Shown one piece after another: positions 5,097 to 5,949 of a stretch of 5,949 bases of DNA. The stretch is from Rhodothermales bacterium (GTDB lineage: Bacteria > Bacteroidota > Rhodothermia > Rhodothermales > UBA10348). The notes under the pieces are model-generated. The model saw only the letters and a program-made list of their open reading frames with translations, had not been told where the DNA came from and did no database searches. A program made the position numbers and the translations under genes. The DNA is taken from the NCBI GenBank assembly GCA_013003255.1, contig JABDJZ010000320.1:1-5949 (forward strand), in the 5' to 3' direction. Every line of letters begins with the position of its first letter. The first letter of the stretch is position 1.

Positions 5097-5949
5097 ATGA
5101 GACTTCTCCTGCTATTGCTGCTGCCTCTGTTAACGGTTCTTCCGGCGGCTGCACAGAATGAGATGCATCTCACGCGGCTCGAAGTGCCCATCAGGTTGGA
5201 CGGCCAGATTGACGATGACGAATGGGCGTCGGTCCAGCCGCTGCCCCTCATCCAGTACGCCCCGGAGTTCGGGCAGGAACCCACCGAGCACACAGAGATC
5301 CGGATTGGCTATGACGACACCTACCTGTATGTGGGAGCACTAATGCAGGACTCCCTTCCGGGTGGTGTGCGGGCGAACACCCTGTATCGGGACGCCTACT
5401 CCGGCGACGATACGTTCGGGCTCGTGCTCGACACGTTCAACGACAACGAGAACGCGCTGTGGTTTTTTACCACGCCCAACGGCGTCCGGGTGGACATGGC
5501 GGTTTCCAGCGACGGGGAAGGCGGATTTGAAAGCATGAACCGCAGTTGGAATACATACTGGGACGTGGCCACCACACGCGATGACCAGGGGTGGTATGCC
5601 GAGCTCAGAATTCCCTATTCCAGCCTGGGGTTCACGGTCGAGAACGGGCAAGTCCGGATGGGGCTGATCTCCTACCGGTTCATTTCGCGGAAGAATGAAC
5701 GCCACATCTTCCCGGCCATTGATCCGGCCTTCCGGATGGGCTTCGCCAAGCCGAGCCAGGGTCAGACCGTGGTGCTGGAAGGGGTTGAGAGTCGCAAGCC
5801 CCTATACATTACGCCCTTTGTCACAGCCGGTGCTTCGGCAGACAACCTGCTCAACGCCAACGAGAGTGCGTACGTAACCGACCGGTCCTACACCCGCGAG
5901 AATGGCCTGGATCTGAATCAGACCCTGGGCTCAAACCTGACGCTGGATC
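5097..5949 (+). CDS. Secreted DUF5916 protein with N-terminal CBM9-like domain (partial, 3' end outside the window)
   Basis: The frame runs from ATG 5097 to the window edge, giving 284 residues without a stop. Residues 1-19 are a signal peptide with a run of seven leucines and a likely cleavage after PAAA before Q20. Residues about 28-180 look like the carbohydrate-binding-family-9-like domain found at the N-terminus of DUF5916 proteins: IRLDGQIDDDEW (32-43), EPTEHTEIRIGYDDTYLYVG (61-80), YRD (97-99), GLVLDTFND (108-116), NGVRVDM (128-134), YWDV (154-157) and GWYAELRIPYSSL (165-177). Then come SYRFISRKNE (192-201) and RKPLYITPFVTAG (233-245), where the C-terminal DUF5916 region, thought to be an outer-membrane beta-barrel, begins. 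Full-length members usually exceed 600 residues, so more than half is missing. The biochemical function is not established; a role at the outer membrane in handling a polymer or peptide is only inference. It is divergent from the amidohydrolase. Confidence 0.9.
   Translation, partial: MRLLLLLLLPLLTVLPAAAQNEMHLTRLEVPIRLDGQIDDDEWASVQPLPLIQYAPEFGQEPTEHTEIRIGYDDTYLYVGALMQDSLPGGVRANTLYRDAYSGDDTFGLVLDTFNDNENALWFFTTPNGVRVDMAVSSDGEGGFESMNRSWNTYWDVATTRDDQGWYAELRIPYSSLGFTVENGQVRMGLISYRFISRKNERHIFPAIDPAFRMGFAKPSQGQTVVLEGVESRKPLYITPFVTAGASADNLLNANESAYVTDRSYTRENGLDLNQTLGSNLTLD

Noticed and set aside
1..5949. CRISPR array, insertion sequence, tRNA or other structured RNA
   Set aside because: No regularly spaced repeats, transposase motifs, terminal inverted repeats or tRNA-like segments were seen on either strand.

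Overview
The window is GC-rich, densely coding chromosomal DNA from an uncultured-type bacterium. The gene content suggests Rhodothermota/Bacteroidota or a relative such as Gemmatimonadota. The clues are a secreted DUF5916/CBM9-like protein, a secreted amidohydrolase paired with a DUF819 permease, and the near absence of Shine-Dalgarno sequences before the six starts. This taxonomic guess is inference from family content. No mobile element, CRISPR array, tRNA or rRNA was found.

Layout: (1) 1-600, minus strand: N-terminal 200 residues of an Amt-family ammonium channel whose 3' end lies outside the window. (2) 601-774: a divergent intergenic region with a likely amt promoter, one perfect DnaA-box 9-mer and several short repeats. 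(3) 775-1266, plus: a compact Rad52/Rad22-family single-strand annealing protein. (4) 1276-2127, plus: a lipoprotein alpha/beta-hydrolase of the PHB-depolymerase/feruloyl-esterase type, 9 nt downstream. (5) 2124-3284, minus: a DUF819 (YjcL-like) polytopic membrane protein that converges on the esterase; both genes end inside one shared CTAG. (6) 3289-5004, minus: an exported N-acyl-D-amino-acid deacylase-like amidohydrolase, 4 nt upstream of the DUF819 gene and clearly in one operon with it. (7) 5005-5096: a short divergent intergenic region. (8) 5097 to the window end, plus: the N-terminal part of a secreted DUF5916 protein with a CBM9-like domain.

The most coherent functional unit is the amidohydrolase-DUF819 operon. 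A reasonable hypothesis is that the exported enzyme releases amino acids from N-acylated or D-amino-acid-containing peptides and the permease moves the product. The enzyme belongs to the binuclear-metal D-aminoacylase group but has Asn-Gln-Asp-Gly where characterised members have Asn-Cys-Gly, so the usual bridging Cys is missing. The Rad52-like gene, its DnaA-box-bearing upstream region and its tight linkage to a lipoprotein esterase are the other points of interest. I did not find a clearly new multi-gene system; most of the window is ordinary metabolism and transport.
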